Source of the DNA: Gnetum montanum
Taxonomy: Eukaryota; Streptophyta; Gnetopsida; Gnetales; Gnetaceae
Length of the DNA: 64,000 nt
Assembly (NCBI GenBank): GCA_015680685.1
Contig: MNCI01020803.1
Span: 62,001-126,000, forward strand
Direction: 5' to 3'
Shown here: positions 9,925-20,959 of the stretch, one piece after another
Layout: the number at the start of each line of letters is the position of its first letter
How positions within the stretch are numbered: position 1 is the first letter of the stretch
The notes under the pieces: generated by a model
Told to the model about the DNA's origin: nothing
Seen by the model: only the letters and a program-made list of their open reading frames with translations
Databases searched by the model: none
Translations under genes and position numbers: made by a program

Positions 9925-10495
9925 AATTAAAAACTGTTTACACTCAACGTATACGCTGTCAAAAAACTGTTTACACTCGGCGTATACGCTGTCAAAAAAC
10001 TATTTACATTCGGCGTATACGCTCTCAAAAAACTAGTTACACTTAGCATATACGCTCCAAAAATTTTTTACGCCCAGCGTACAAACCCTGTACGCTGCGA
10101 AAACTATTTACACCCAGCGTATAGATCCTATACATTGTGAAAACTGTTTACGCTCAGCATGCAAATTCTGTATGCTGCCAAAACTGTTTACGCTCAGTGT
10201 GCAGATTCTGTACGCTACCAAAATCGTTTACGCTCAGGGTGCAGACTCTGTACGCTGTCAAAATCATTTACGCCCAGTGTGCAGACCCTGTACGCTGCGA
10301 AGCCCATTTACGCTCAACGTACAGATCCTTTACGCTGCGAATCTACGCTTAGTGTACAGATCCTGCATGCTGTGAAAACTATCTACGCCCAACGTACAGA
10401 GCTTGTACACTGCGAAAATAGCTCCTATACGCTGCGAAGCCTATCTACACTTAGCGTACAGACCCTGTACGCTGCCAAAACTGTCTATGTCAAAT
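9925..10495 (+). repeat. Minisatellite of 38-60 base TACGC-containing units
   Basis: At least twelve degenerate units of the form AAAACTGTTTACGCTCAGCG, then TACAGATCCTGTACGCTGC. Early copies have GCGTATACGCTGTC instead of GTACAGA-type centres. Short ORFs read through it on the + strand, but they are products of the repeat. It lies directly upstream of the antisense gene's first exon. Confidence 0.9.
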
Positions 10496-11021
10496 AACAA
10501 GTACAAATAAAAACAATTAACTAAAGTAAGATTAGAGCCTACATGTGTGCCAATCCAGGCCACGATGGAATCCTAGGCCTTGGCAAACACTGGAGCATGG
10601 CCTCACTTTCCTCTGCGAAAGTCAAGTCAGGCCCCTTCCTCCCCTAGCCTTCTACCTCCTTGCCCTTGCCCATTCAGGTGTACTGTATGCTAAAATTGAC
10701 AGGTTTATGTTGGGGTCTGAGTCTGCACGCCGAGCTGAATCCTCTACGCTAGGGTTTGAGCTTCTACGCTTACGCTGGGGATTGGTGCTTTACGCTTATG
10801 CTGTGACTTCATTTTACGCTCACGCTCCGGTTTGCTTCAAGTTCACGGTGCCTTTGACAACTGATAGCCTTATGCTATATATAGCGCCGAGTTGACCTCG
10901 CCGCCACTGCCGTCGCCTTTGATTTTTAATACAGCCCAGTAAGGCCTTAAACTGCCATGCATCCCGGTGCGACGATAAACCACTACTGCACATGTACATA
11001 TGATTTACGTTACCAAAGAAC
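10496..11021. promoter_or_regulatory. Spacer before RT with palindromic TATA (10874-10885) and possible 3' splice site
   Basis: No coding domain is seen. GCTATATATAGC at 10874-10885 is a perfect palindrome, so it reads as a TATA box on both strands; it lies about 140 bases upstream of the RT reading frame and about 1 kb upstream of the antisense gene. TTTTTAATACAG at 10923-10934 is a candidate 3' splice site for a pol intron. AGGCCTTAAACT at about 10952-10963 repeats the core of the post-protease minisatellite. Confidence 0.4.
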
Positions 11022-12780
11022 ATGAAACGACACCTACTAGCTCACTCTGCCCTCTGTTTATTGGTAGGAGCAAGCCCGATGGATTTTCAGCATTTATCCA
11101 CACCATTGATCATCGATGGACCATACGAGAAGATCATAAGAGAAATCGACCTAAATTCCATCAACTTAGGTACATCAACAAATGATACAATCATAGCCTC
11201 AATGCAACAAATGTTAGACAGCTATAAAGGTATGAAAAAATCCCTCAACATAGAAGTCGATAGCATCACTGAAGACCCGTTGAATGAAACCCCCATCGCT
11301 ATGCTTGATGGTGAAATCAAAATATTAAAATTGAGTACACTATTACAACCTCAACTAGCCAAAGACATAGAAGATGTGCTTCGAGAAAAGATAAAAGCAT
11401 TCGCCTGGTCTTACACTGACATGCCTGGGTTAGATCCTCGAATCGTCCAGCACAATATTATCCTTGATCCAAAATTAAGGCTAGTAAAACAAAAGGCACG
11501 GAAGGTCAAGCCCGAGGTAGCATTGGCAGTTCATAATGAGATCACCAAACTTTATCAGGCAGGTTTCATTCGGGCTGTCGACTATGCCGATTGGGTATCC
11601 AACATGGTCATTGTCCCGAAAAAGAACAGAAGCATTTGCCTATGCATTGACTTCCGGGATCTCAACGTTGCAACTAGATGATTTCCCCCTACCCAGCATC
11701 GATCAACTTGTTGACTCAACAACTAGACATGTCTTGTTATCTTTTATGGATGGCTTCTCAGGATATAACTAGATACGCATTAACGTAGAGCATCAGCTTC
11801 GGACAACTTTTATGACACCATGGGGTACTTTTTGTTACACAATGATGCCCTTCGGTCTCAAGAACGCTGGGACCACATATCAAAGGGTAATGACATTTAT
11901 TTTTAGCGATTACATGCTGCACTCGATCAATGACTATGTGGATGATATCGTCGTTAAATCAAAGACATCAAAACAACACGTACAAGATCTTGACTTGGTA
12001 CTAAAGCATTGCTTAAAATATGAGCTGAGACTTAACCCAAAGAAATGTGTCTTCGGAGTCAAAACAGGAAAAATGCTTGGATTCATAGCCTCGGAAGCAG
12101 GGATACGAGTAGAACCTGATAAAGTTAAGGCCATAACAAACTTAAAATCACCTAGCAACCTTACCAAACTCTGAGGTCTACAAGGTAGATTACAGTTCAT
12201 CAAGTGTTTCATAGAAAAACTAACGGACAAGTTGAAACCTATGAATCACTTGCTACGTAAAAACGTCCATTTTGAATGGACTCCACAGTGCTAGGAAGCA
12301 TTTGACAATACTAAAACAACACTTGTTCAACTACCCACAATTTATCCACCTCAAAATGATAAACCTTTTTACATCTACCTTGCCACTTTAGACTCGTCAA
12401 TCGCATCCATGCTTTGCTAGAAACAAGATGATGAAACCGAAGTCCCTGTCTATTACTTAAGCCACACATTTGTAGCCCACCAGAAGAAGTATAACGAGGT
12501 GGAAAGGTCATGTCTAGCTCTTACCTTTTCCTTAAAGAAATGGCGACATTACCTCTTCCATAACCAAGTTAACATAGTCTGTAGAAATAATGTGCTCAGA
12601 GCCATCACAGGAAATATTTACGAATCAAGTAGAATAGCCCATTGGAAAGCTATGATAGCTGAGTTTGACCTACACTACATAGCGCAATCATCAGTTAAGG
12701 GTCAAGCCATAGCGAATCAAATGACTGCATCACCAACGCATGATCAAGCAACAATAGAGCCAGAGTTCCCTAATGAAAAT
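11022..12780 (+). pseudogene. Reverse transcriptase and RNase H of element A (decayed)
   Basis: The RT copies element RNA into DNA. The frame opens at ATG 11022. DMPGLDPRIVQH (about 11420) and the VPKKN / CIDFRDLN region precede the core; GFSGYN is followed by a TAG stop (11770-11772). PWGTFCYTMMPFGLKNA and the polymerase motif YVDD (about 11935) are intact. The thumb has a TGA stop at 12172. RNase H follows at about 12350-12720 (VPVYYLSHTF, then SCLALTFSLKKWRHYL). Further stops lie at 12292 and 12418, and a frameshift occurs between 11690 and 11700. Most stops sit where Gln or Arg is expected. Confidence 0.9.
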
Positions 12781-13440
12781 GTGAGTGCCATAGACATAGT
12801 ACTCGATGGCTACAATGCCATTTTGAATTTTGATGGAGCCTCCACCTCTCGAGGAGAAAGTGCTGCTGCCGTCATCATCTATCCCTACGAGGAGATCTGA
12901 CCCTTTACTTATTTTTTCAACTTTCACTATACCAACAATGTAGCAGAGTACGAAGGTCTCCTTAGAGGTATCATGGCAGCACTAGCTTCAGAAATCACAC
13001 GACTTGTGGTCAGGGGAGACTCACAACTGGTTTTAAACCAAGTCACAGACATTTATACATGCAAAGCGCAACATTTACAACCATATTGTGACTTAGCCAA
13101 ACACTTAATGAAGCAATTCGAAAACATGGATGTGCAACATGTCTCTAGAAACGATAATACCATCACAGACGCGCTGGCCACGCTAGCGCTAAACATATCG
13201 CCTGACATGTTCCATATGTTGCCAAGCTCCATAATCAGTTGTGCTAAACCCATAATCGATACTCTTGACACATTACCAATTGCATCCATTAGTACAACAC
13301 ATGCGATAGAATGGTATGACGACATAAAAGAGTACCTTCTACATGGTGAAACACTGGAACATCTAACAAATGCACAAAAAGATGCAGTACGAAAGCATTC
13401 TAGGCAATATGTACTGGCAGGTGACACATTGTGTCGTTGA
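12781..13440 (+). pseudogene. Second (archaeal-type) RNase H of element A
   Basis: After the gypsy RNase H comes a second RNase H-like domain: LNFDGASTSRGESAAAV (about 12823-12873), NNVAEYEGLLRGIMAAL (about 12938-12990) and VRGDSQLVLNQVT (about 13009-13047). This D, E, D pattern is that of the archaeal-type RNase H found in the Tat lineage. A TGA at 12898-12900 interrupts it between the first and second motifs. The following linker to integrase ends at a TGA (13438-13440). Confidence 0.85.
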
Positions 13441-14548
13441 TCCTACAATGGCATACTGCTAACATGCGTTGGTAGCGCTGATGCCCAAACCATCGTTGAG
13501 CAAGTACATGATGGACTATGTGGAGGACACATAGCACCTAAAGCAATGGCAACGAAAATAATATGTTAGGCTATTATTGGCCGCACATGGAGTATGACTG
13601 TCTCTCCAAGGCTAAAACATGCAGTATCTGTCAAAGACATAGTAATCTGATTCATGTCCCACCAAATGAGTTGCATACAACGCAAATCACATGGCCCTTT
13701 CAAAAGTGGGGGTTGGACCTTATCGGACTAATAACACCCTCATCTTCTGTAGGGCATAACTTCATCATAACTGCTACAGAGAATTTCACGAAGTGGGTAG
13801 AAGCTGTTCCCCTTAGAAAAACCACATCTAAACACATATGCAACTTCATTCTTGAAAACATTGTGACCTGTTTTGGCATCCCATGACCATCATCATCGAT
13901 AATGGGCCACAATTTAGCAGTGTTGAAACTAGAACTTTCTATGAAAGCCTAGGGATTAAAAACTCATTTTCATCCCCTTACTACCCTTAGAGAAATTGGC
14001 AAGCTAAAGCCACAAATAAAACTGTCATTACAGTACTTAAAAAGATGCTTACCCAAAGCAAGAAAAGATGGCATGAATAGTTAGTATATGCATTGTGGGC
14101 TTATCGTACTACGCATTAGACTTCCACAGGTAAAACGCCATATAGCCTTGTTTATGGTTTAGAAGCTGTTTTACCCTTGGAATTATAGGTACCATCCTTA
14201 AGGATCACACTTTCTAGACTCCTCGACGAAGGGCAAAATAATGACCTATGCATCATTGACTTGGACTCGGTGGAGGAGGAATGCATACGTGCACTCGATC
14301 AGATTGAATGGTATCAAAAATGACAACGGCAACGCCATCGGTACAATGTTCATAAGCACCCTATCAAGGAAGGCGACCTTGTGCTCAAATCCGTTTAGGA
14401 ACACCTGGATAAATTCTCAGCCAACTAGGAAGGGCCCTACTTGGTAACCAAAGCGTATGACAATGGAGCATTCAAATTAGCTTACATGGAAGGGAAAGAG
14501 CTTGCAAATCCGACCAATCACTTGTTCTTCAAACTGTTCCACGTTTGA
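13441..14548 (+). pseudogene. Integrase of element A (decayed)
   Basis: Integrase joins the DNA copy to the host chromosome. The zinc-binding region is seen as CGGHIAPKAMATK, then GYYWPHM and CSICQRH. The catalytic core follows: WGLDLIGLI (first Asp), IIIDNGPQFSS (second Asp) after a frameshift near 13885. In QAKATNK, Lys replaces the glutamate normal for this position. TAG stops lie in the core and C-terminal region at about 13987-14190. It ends with the usual gypsy C-terminal pattern (FKLAYMEGKEL, then NHLFFKLFHV) at TGA 14546-14548. At least two frame changes are needed to read it through. Confidence 0.85.
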
Positions 14549-15010
14549 GCATGGATTCAGGTACACGCTCGTCCTAGCATCACGATGGTAACTGATACCA
14601 CAGCTCATCCTGGCATCACGACGGTAAACTAATACCACAACTTGTCCTGGCATCACGACGGTAAACTAATACCACAGCTCGTCCTGGCATCACGATGGTA
14701 AACTCATACCACAGCTTGTCCTGGCATCACGACGGTAAACTGATACCTCAGCTCATCCTAGCATCATGACAGTAAACTGATACCACAGAGTGTCTGCAAT
14801 GACAATAAACTAGCACTCGTCCGACACGACAGTAAACTATCACAATCACATTCACCAGAGTCTGCTAAGACTAGAAACTAGTTTGCCTCTTCACAGTCTA
14901 CCAAGACTAGAAACTGGCGATGTACCGTCTGCCACGACGCTAAACGAGAAACGTCCAACGGGTCATGACATAAAACTAACCCATGATAGTCAACTACAAC
15001 TATAAACTGG
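14549..15010 (+). repeat. Post-integrase minisatellite, GTCCTGGCATCACGACGGTA units
   Basis: It begins at the integrase stop. About five units of roughly 46 bases contain CACGACGGTAAACTAATACC; they degenerate into shorter units (CACGACAGTAAACTATC, then AGACTAGAAACTAG). Each unit ends in an AAACT core like that of the post-protease minisatellite, including a shared GACATAAAACTA near 14970 and 5665. Confidence 0.9.
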
Positions 15011-16339
15011 CAATTTCATCTCTGGTTCCTCGATCTGTGGCTGCATTCAAACTTCACCAGAACCGCTGCATCGCTCGCCATCGGCCGATCCTAACAACAT
15101 TGCTACCATTCATATACAATACCTAAAATCTCATCCGGTGCCTTTGTTTCATCAGTAGCTATTTAAGTCTAAGCTTGCTTACTCACCCATGGTTTTCTTG
15201 TCTTCTTGGAGTTGTGTTTGTAGGATGACACTCAGAGGCATTCGTACAAGAATGCACTTCCTCATAAGTAGCAAGGTGAGGTCTTGTTCACAATGCACAT
15301 GACAAGACTAATCAAGCCATTCACTAGTACATCTCCCGTTACATATCCCACCTATTCCTCAACATCTTCTACTTGGTTACATCCCGAACACACCCAGTAT
15401 AGCCTAAAACATTGAACATACTATTGCATATTGCGCCACTCTTAAGCAATTGCAACCCACAACATGGCATTTGAGCATGTGCATAAATAAATAAATAAAT
15501 AAATAAAATGTCATTCCTTCCCACATAAAACACAAAACGGGATGGCAGTTGCCTCAAAAGCAAACGCTCATGTCTAAAATAATCAAGTAACATCCTGTTG
15601 CGCAGCTTTGGCTCTCTGCCAACAGGTTTCCCCTAAACACTAAACAAGGGCCCTGTTCCTCCAAAGAATGCAACACATCATCACATGGCTTTGGTTATGC
15701 CAACAAGTTCTCTTAAAAAACACCAAGCAAGAGTCTTGTTCCTCCAAAGAATGCAACACATCATCACGTGGCTTTGGTTATGCCAACAAGTTCTCTTAAA
15801 AAACACCAAGCAAGAGTCTTGTACCACCAAAGGACGTACACATCATGCTTTGATCCCAAGAAGATAAGCATGACCCGCACACATACCCGGACATCCTCTT
15901 CACCATGCACAAGCCCATTCATTGGTTACTAATCCCTACAGTTTCCATTTCCCTATCAAATACAAATTTCATTTCCCCAATCCTATGTACTACTGAACAT
16001 GGTACGATGACATCTAGCCAGATGGCAAAGGACAATGTCTTTATCAAGTTTCTTATGGTGTTTTGTACTTCTTTGTCGATGCTTCTCGGGTTGATTCCTC
16101 CAAGCGTCAACAAAGAGGGGCCAATGAAACACCACAAAATTTTGAGCTTAGTACTTCTCCAACAAGAATCGAGCTAACTCATGATGCTTCCCAGCATGAC
16201 TAAAGCTTGAGCACCCCACAGACAACTTCAAGCAAAGTCGAACTCAACGAGAAGCAATTCCTCAGGACCTGCAAATGACCACGGCAACATCTAGCATCAA
16301 ACATGGCAACTTCAGAGCTCAAAATACTTAGTTCTCACT
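15011..16339. other. Element A 3' non-coding region
   Basis: No coding domain is seen on either strand. A short (AAAT)n microsatellite lies at about 15486-15508. The 3' LTR start and polypurine tract should lie here or just beyond, but I could not fix them because the matching 5' LTR start is outside the window. Confidence 0.45.
15605..15835 (+). repeat. Tandem duplication of about 83 bases, 2.5 copies
   Basis: The segment containing CTCCAAAGAATGCAACACAT and CCAACAAGTTCTCTTAAAAA occurs twice almost identically (about 15656-15738 and 15739-15821), with a partial diverged copy before and a few matching bases after. It lies within the 3' non-coding part of element A. Confidence 0.85.
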
Positions 16340-16939
16340 AAGTATGCAGTATCCAGCGTATACGCCCAACGTATACGCCAAGTATGCAGTATCCAGTGCA
16401 TACGCCTGGCACACATCTTCAACGTATACGCCTAGCAGATACAGCGTACACGCCCAGCATACATTCATAACATATACGTCTAGCTCACACGCCCAACGTA
16501 TACGCCCAGTATACACACCTCATATGTACGTTCAACATGTATGACTGACGTATACGCTCACCATGCAACCCCCAAAGGCGGCACGAAAATAGCACTGTAG
16601 AGCAAGATTTGTACAAAACATCAACTCACATGAATAGAGCAATCATCAGGTGTTTACATCATGCATTCTGGAGTCCATACGTTGAGCATGTACATCCTGA
16701 ATGCCCAGCGTATACGCCCAACAAATACAGTGTATATGCCCAGCATATACAAAGTGCGCGACCAGTGTGCAGCACAACGTAAACCAATCCAAGCTCTCTA
16801 GAGCCATGTCAGATCAAGGTCAACCAAGCTTAACATCTACAGGAAGCATCTTCATTGCATCCAAATTCAAATCTGAGGGTCGAACGACTTTTTTTGTTTC
16901 GATCAAGTATATACGCTAAGGTCACACGTTCGGCATGTA
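16340..16939 (+). repeat. TATACGCC-rich repeat region, probably U3 of element A 3' LTR
   Basis: Degenerate short units around AGCGTATACGCCCA recur through most of this stretch. The same GTATACGC signature is seen in the 5' LTR start, leader and minisatellites of element A. It leads directly into sequence that aligns with base 1 of the window, so it is probably the U3 of the 3' LTR whose 5' partner lies outside. Confidence 0.6.
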
Positions 16940-17720
16940 CACGCTAGCATACAATGGTATACGCTGGCATATAGTAGTATACGCTGGTGTACAGCATGCT
17001 GTACACTTGTAAAGTTTCATTCTTTCGCACTCGGTCAACGTGCCACATGTCACCCGACCCGAGAGTCCAGCACTCCACAGCCAATCATCCCCTCTCAGAC
17101 CCGAGTCTAGCGTCTAAACTTGTATAAAAATCTGAATTTTTCACTAGATCAGGTTCCGCAATTTTGAGCAAACCAGAGATAAAAAAAAGAGAACCAGAGA
17201 CGCTGAGAGACCAGAGAAAAAACCCTGCACGCTGGACTTCCATCTTGCACGCTGAGCATACAGCCTTTATGCTGTGCTTGCAGCCGAAACTAGTGAACAA
17301 TCATCCCCTTGCATCCATCGGAGCTTTCCGTCCGCCTTGTGTCAGATCCACAACTGCATTAAGACCGGTGCATTGTAACTTCTATTTGCAATAATATTGC
17401 CACATTTCTTCTGTTCAGATTTGTTACAGCTTTGTTTGTTCATTATTGTACGTTCATTGTTTACATTCCTGTATGTTTACGCTTTTTTTTTACACGCTTT
17501 GTTTTACATTAGTTATGTTGTTTACGTATAACCCAGTGTATAGTATATCCATGTACGTTCGGGGAAATCCTTGCCTGATCCGCGTGCAGACCACTCAAGG
17601 TACTCTGCCTTCATTAATTCCAGCTTGCCCTCAAGCGAAGGTAGGGTCTTCTGTGCTTGTCCAGGGATCTCCTAGTTTCTGTTTCATTCCAGCCGGAAAC
17701 AGACGATTTTGGACAGTACA
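16940..17720 (+). repeat. 3' LTR of element A (portion matched to the 5' LTR)
   Basis: It aligns with 1-759, with scattered mostly transition differences (about 5 in one 60-base block and about 9 in another). TATAAAAA at 17123-17130 is the conserved promoter. It ends GACAGTACA at 17720, after which element B sequence starts. One extra 21-base TATACGCTGG-type unit lies at its left compared with the visible 5' copy. Confidence 0.9.
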
Positions 17721-18400
17721 GGGAGTCTAGAGAGCAAGGTAGTGATCGCAAAAAAAGAAAAAAGAAAGAGGTTGAACATGCACGTAGCAAGGGTAAGGGT
17801 AAAGTTTCCATCATTAAAGAGGTTGTGGATTCAAAAACAGACAATGATAGTGGATGTGAGATATGTCAATATGACCATCCTAACGGATGTTGTCATGTAA
17901 TCTCACATCTGCAAGAGTCTGGGGTGTATGTACTTAACCCATGATTAAACAAAAGGAAAACATCCTAAAGGTTACCTTATCCTCAAGGTAACCCAAGGCA
18001 GTTCCACCAACCCTTAACATATTATCCCAATGGAACTCCACCACAACCGATTAAGCAACATCAATAGTGGCAACATCCACAATCATGGGGAATGCCTCCA
18101 CCAAGGCAATAGTATCCTTACCAATAACCTGATCCATATGGATATTACATGTAGCAGCCAAACTCCCTATGTGACTCTACTAGTCACATCACTCCTCAAC
18201 CTTACTACCAAGCCCACGAGTATTATGGGACTCCCTCTTCTAGATGTGATATTTTGCAAGCATATCATCCTTCTCATCTAGCCACATCTCTTCCACTAAT
18301 AGCTCCACTACCACCTACTCTCGCAATGCAAGGTGAAATCCCTACCCAATCCTAGCAACATAATGCCATGAGGGTTGTTAACTCTCAACCTACTGTTGGT
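17721..18400 (+). pseudogene. gag: gag C-terminal remnant of element B
   Basis: The first bases after the element A LTR read a lysine-rich stretch (SDRKKRKKKEVEHA), then CEICQYDHPNGCCHVISHL. This aligns with CDIYLYDHQKGYYPIMLHL of element C at about 45730-45790. Stops follow at 17942 and beyond. The upstream gag is cut off by the element A insertion, leaving an accidental frame that runs from the LTR end into this remnant. Confidence 0.75.
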
Positions 18401-19048
18401 TCCAACAAGCACATGAAGAAAAAACCTTTCTTTAGAACCAATAGTCCAACCAAGCCCTTGCAATCACAAGTGGTTGATTCCTTAGATGCCTCAATATCAA
18501 TCAAAGCTTCGAAGCCCCCTTCAACCCAATCACCGCACTCAACGCATACGATCATGCTAACACATGTAGTCACTGATTGGATCAATGCTGACCACCTTCC
18601 TAGGAAATTCTCTGATCCTAGGAGTCCTCTGATATACTTACAAATCGTTGGAAATGTGTTGTGCAAGGCTCTTTTGGATTTAGGTTCCAGTGTCAACTTG
18701 ATTTCTCAAGAAATGTACAAGGCTTGGAAACTACCTCCATTGAAAAAGAGCAACATTCGTCTAAAGTTGGTTGACTAGTCCATCAATTTTCCGTTGGACC
18801 TAGTGGAGGACATTGTTACCATTGTTTATGGGTAGTTATACTTAGCTGATTTCCCAATGATTCAGGTGAACAATGGTAAGGGGAACTTTCCAATCATAAT
18901 GGGAAGAGTATGGCTAAGCACCATTAACACATGCCTAGGAATCTATAAGCTTTCCCTAGAAATATTAAAGGAAAATACATTTGGAAAGATTGAGAAGAAG
19001 AAAGTTCTATGCATTGCATACAGTGACACAGGGTGTAACTACATGTAG
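18401..19048 (+). pseudogene. Aspartic protease region of element B
   Basis: After a proline/serine-rich linker comes a retropepsin-like domain: VLCKALLDLGSSVNLI at about 18657-18704, where the active site D-S/T-G appears as DLG followed by SSVNLI. KLPPLKKSNIRLKLVD follows, then a TAG at 18776. The second half continues at 18857 with FPIIMGRVWLSTI, the I-L-G-R-x-W-L-type end of these proteases. Stops follow. Confidence 0.75.
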
Positions 19049-19439
19049 AGGTCATGGTTTGTGCAAATTTTAGCATTGCCTACATGCAATCAATGTGCAC
19101 AAGTGATTAACATACAAAGATGACTATATGCAACAACCAAATGACAGGAAGACACCTAGTGGCTGACAACTGATTAAGAAAGTAGTTCACTCATATGCAT
19201 AGAACCAACTAAGGGTTTGACTTATGCTTACATCGATAGCATAGATGCATTAGAGCAAGTCCACCGCCAACTTTCAAGTCTTAACCTTAAAAATATCAAC
19301 TAGGGGAAGTTGGAAATCCTTCAGAAATTTAAGTAGGAGCCCCTCAAGCTAAAAGCATTGCCCACCGATATGGAATACATGTTCATTAAAAATGAAAAAT
19401 CAGTAATTATCAATGCTAAGTTTGCTCCTTAATAAAAAG

Positions 19440-20818
19440 AAGAACTACTAATGGTAATAAATAAATGGTCAGAAGCCTTCACTTAGTCATATCCTGAATT
19501 AACTAGAATAGATCCTAGGATATGCCAACATAGAATTTACACTCACACCTCCATGAAGCCTCAAAGACAACCGCAGAGGCAATTGAACCCTAAACTGAAG
19601 CAAGTAGTTAAGGAAGAAATCAAACAGCTTCTCAAGGCTAGGTTCATATACCCCATTACTGATAGCGAATGGGTTAGCCCCTTAGTTATTATACCTAAGA
19701 AGGGAGGCAAATGGATGGTGTGCATAGATTTTAGGCTACTAAATATGGAAACATTCAAAGATCACATTCCATTGTCATTTGTCAACCAAGTCTTAGACAC
19801 CATTTCAGGGCATTACTATTATAGTTTTCTAGATGGATATAGCGGATATAACCAAATACAAATAGCTCTAGAAGACCAAGTCAAGACTACGTTCACTAGT
19901 CCTTGGGGAACATTCACATACAAACAGATGTCGTTTGGCTTGTGCAATGCCCCTGCAACATTTCAACGACTAGTTCTAAGCATATTCCAATAGCAAATAG
20001 GGAATGGTATGAAAGTCTTTATGGATGACTTCTCCACTTATGGAGCAAACTTTGATCAAGACTTAGACCGGTTGGAGCAAGTGTTAAAAATATGTGTTGA
20101 AACCAATTTGAGGCTCAACTAGCAGAAAAACCATTTGATGGTCTAAGAAGGTGTAGTACTAGGACACAAAATCTCACACATAGGGATAGAGGTAGACCCC
20201 AAGAAAATCAAAATTATCCAAGGAATTACACATCAACCAGAAACTGTCAAAGATATTTGGTCATTCCTTGGACATACTGGCTACTATAGGAGATTTATTG
20301 AGAAATTTTCAAAGGTTGTCAAACCATTGGTGGAATTAATGAAAAAGGATGTACCTTTTGAGTGGACCAGGGAATGGGAATTAGCTTTCCAAACTCTAAA
20401 ACAGAAGCTAGTAGAAACACCCATTCTACAAGCTCCTGACTAGTCCAAACCATTCCATATCATGACTAACAGGTCCAACTATGCCTTAGGAGCCATACTT
20501 ACATGGTTAGATGAACAGAAGCATCCTTATTACATCCATTTTGCAAGTAGAAGTATCACTGGTGCACAACTTAACTACACTACCATAGAGAAAGAATTAA
20601 TAGCTGTAATGTTTGCACTAAAAAATTTTAGACACTATGTATTGGGATATAAAGTATATATACATACAAATCATAGTGCAATTTGGGTCCTCATGAATAA
20701 GCCAATGGTAAGCCCTCGTATCATACGATGGCTTGTAATCTTACAAGAGTTTGATTTAACGATGATCAATCGCAGGGGCGCCGAGAACGTAGTTGCCAAT
20801 CATTTATCTTGGTTGTGA
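19440..20818 (+). pseudogene. Reverse transcriptase and RNase H of element B
   Basis: The pre-RT region gives LTRIDPRICQHRI. The RT core reads EWVSPLVIIPKKGGKW, CIDFRLLN, FLDGYSGYNQIQIA, PWGTFTYKQMSFGLCNAPATF and FMDDFSTYG (catalytic DD at about 20025). After TAG stops the thumb and connection continue GHTGYYRRFIEKFSK. RNase H follows (ALGAILTW, HFASRSITGAQLNYTTIEKE, VYIHTNHSA). The first RNase H position normally TDAS reads TNRS, so the catalytic Asp is lost. It ends AENVVANHLSWL at 20818. Several TAG stops replace probable Gln or Trp codons. Confidence 0.9.
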
Positions 20819-20959
20819 TGAAACAACAAAGAGGATGAGTATCCAATTTTTGATCATTTCCCTGATGAACTCCTCTTTGCTGGTGTAGTAAATAATCAAT
20901 CACCCGCAGAGACAAACTAGTATAGTAGCATTCTTACGTATCTCCTCACCCAACAAACA

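Larger units (their letters stand above)
1..17720 (+). mobile_element. Element A: Tat/Ogre-like Ty3/gypsy LTR retrotransposon
   Basis: The visible order is LTR, primer site, gag, protease, antisense gene, reverse transcriptase, RNase H, a second RNase H, integrase, LTR. Protease before RT before integrase is the Ty3/gypsy order. The second RNase H with a DGAS motif, and the Ogre-like protease context (DDGAATNVVP, then RPWLAQL), point to the Tat/Ogre lineage. The element is over 17.7 kb because its 5' LTR continues beyond the left edge. About 14 of 120 LTR bases compared by eye differ between the two LTRs, so it is an old insertion. All coding parts carry stops or frameshifts. It interrupts the gag of element B at about 17720. 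Confidence 0.9.

Noticed and set aside
9925-10495. Regularly spaced repeats that could be taken for a CRISPR array, and + strand frames of up to 112 codons inside them
   Set aside because: Units are degenerate and head-to-tail with no unique spacers, the context is plant retrotransposon, and the frames are by-products of the repeat.
12340-12511. - strand frames overlapping RT, RNase H and integrase of element A
   Set aside because: They are shadows of conserved + strand domains, unlike the 6206-9860 gene, which has no sense-strand domain opposite it.
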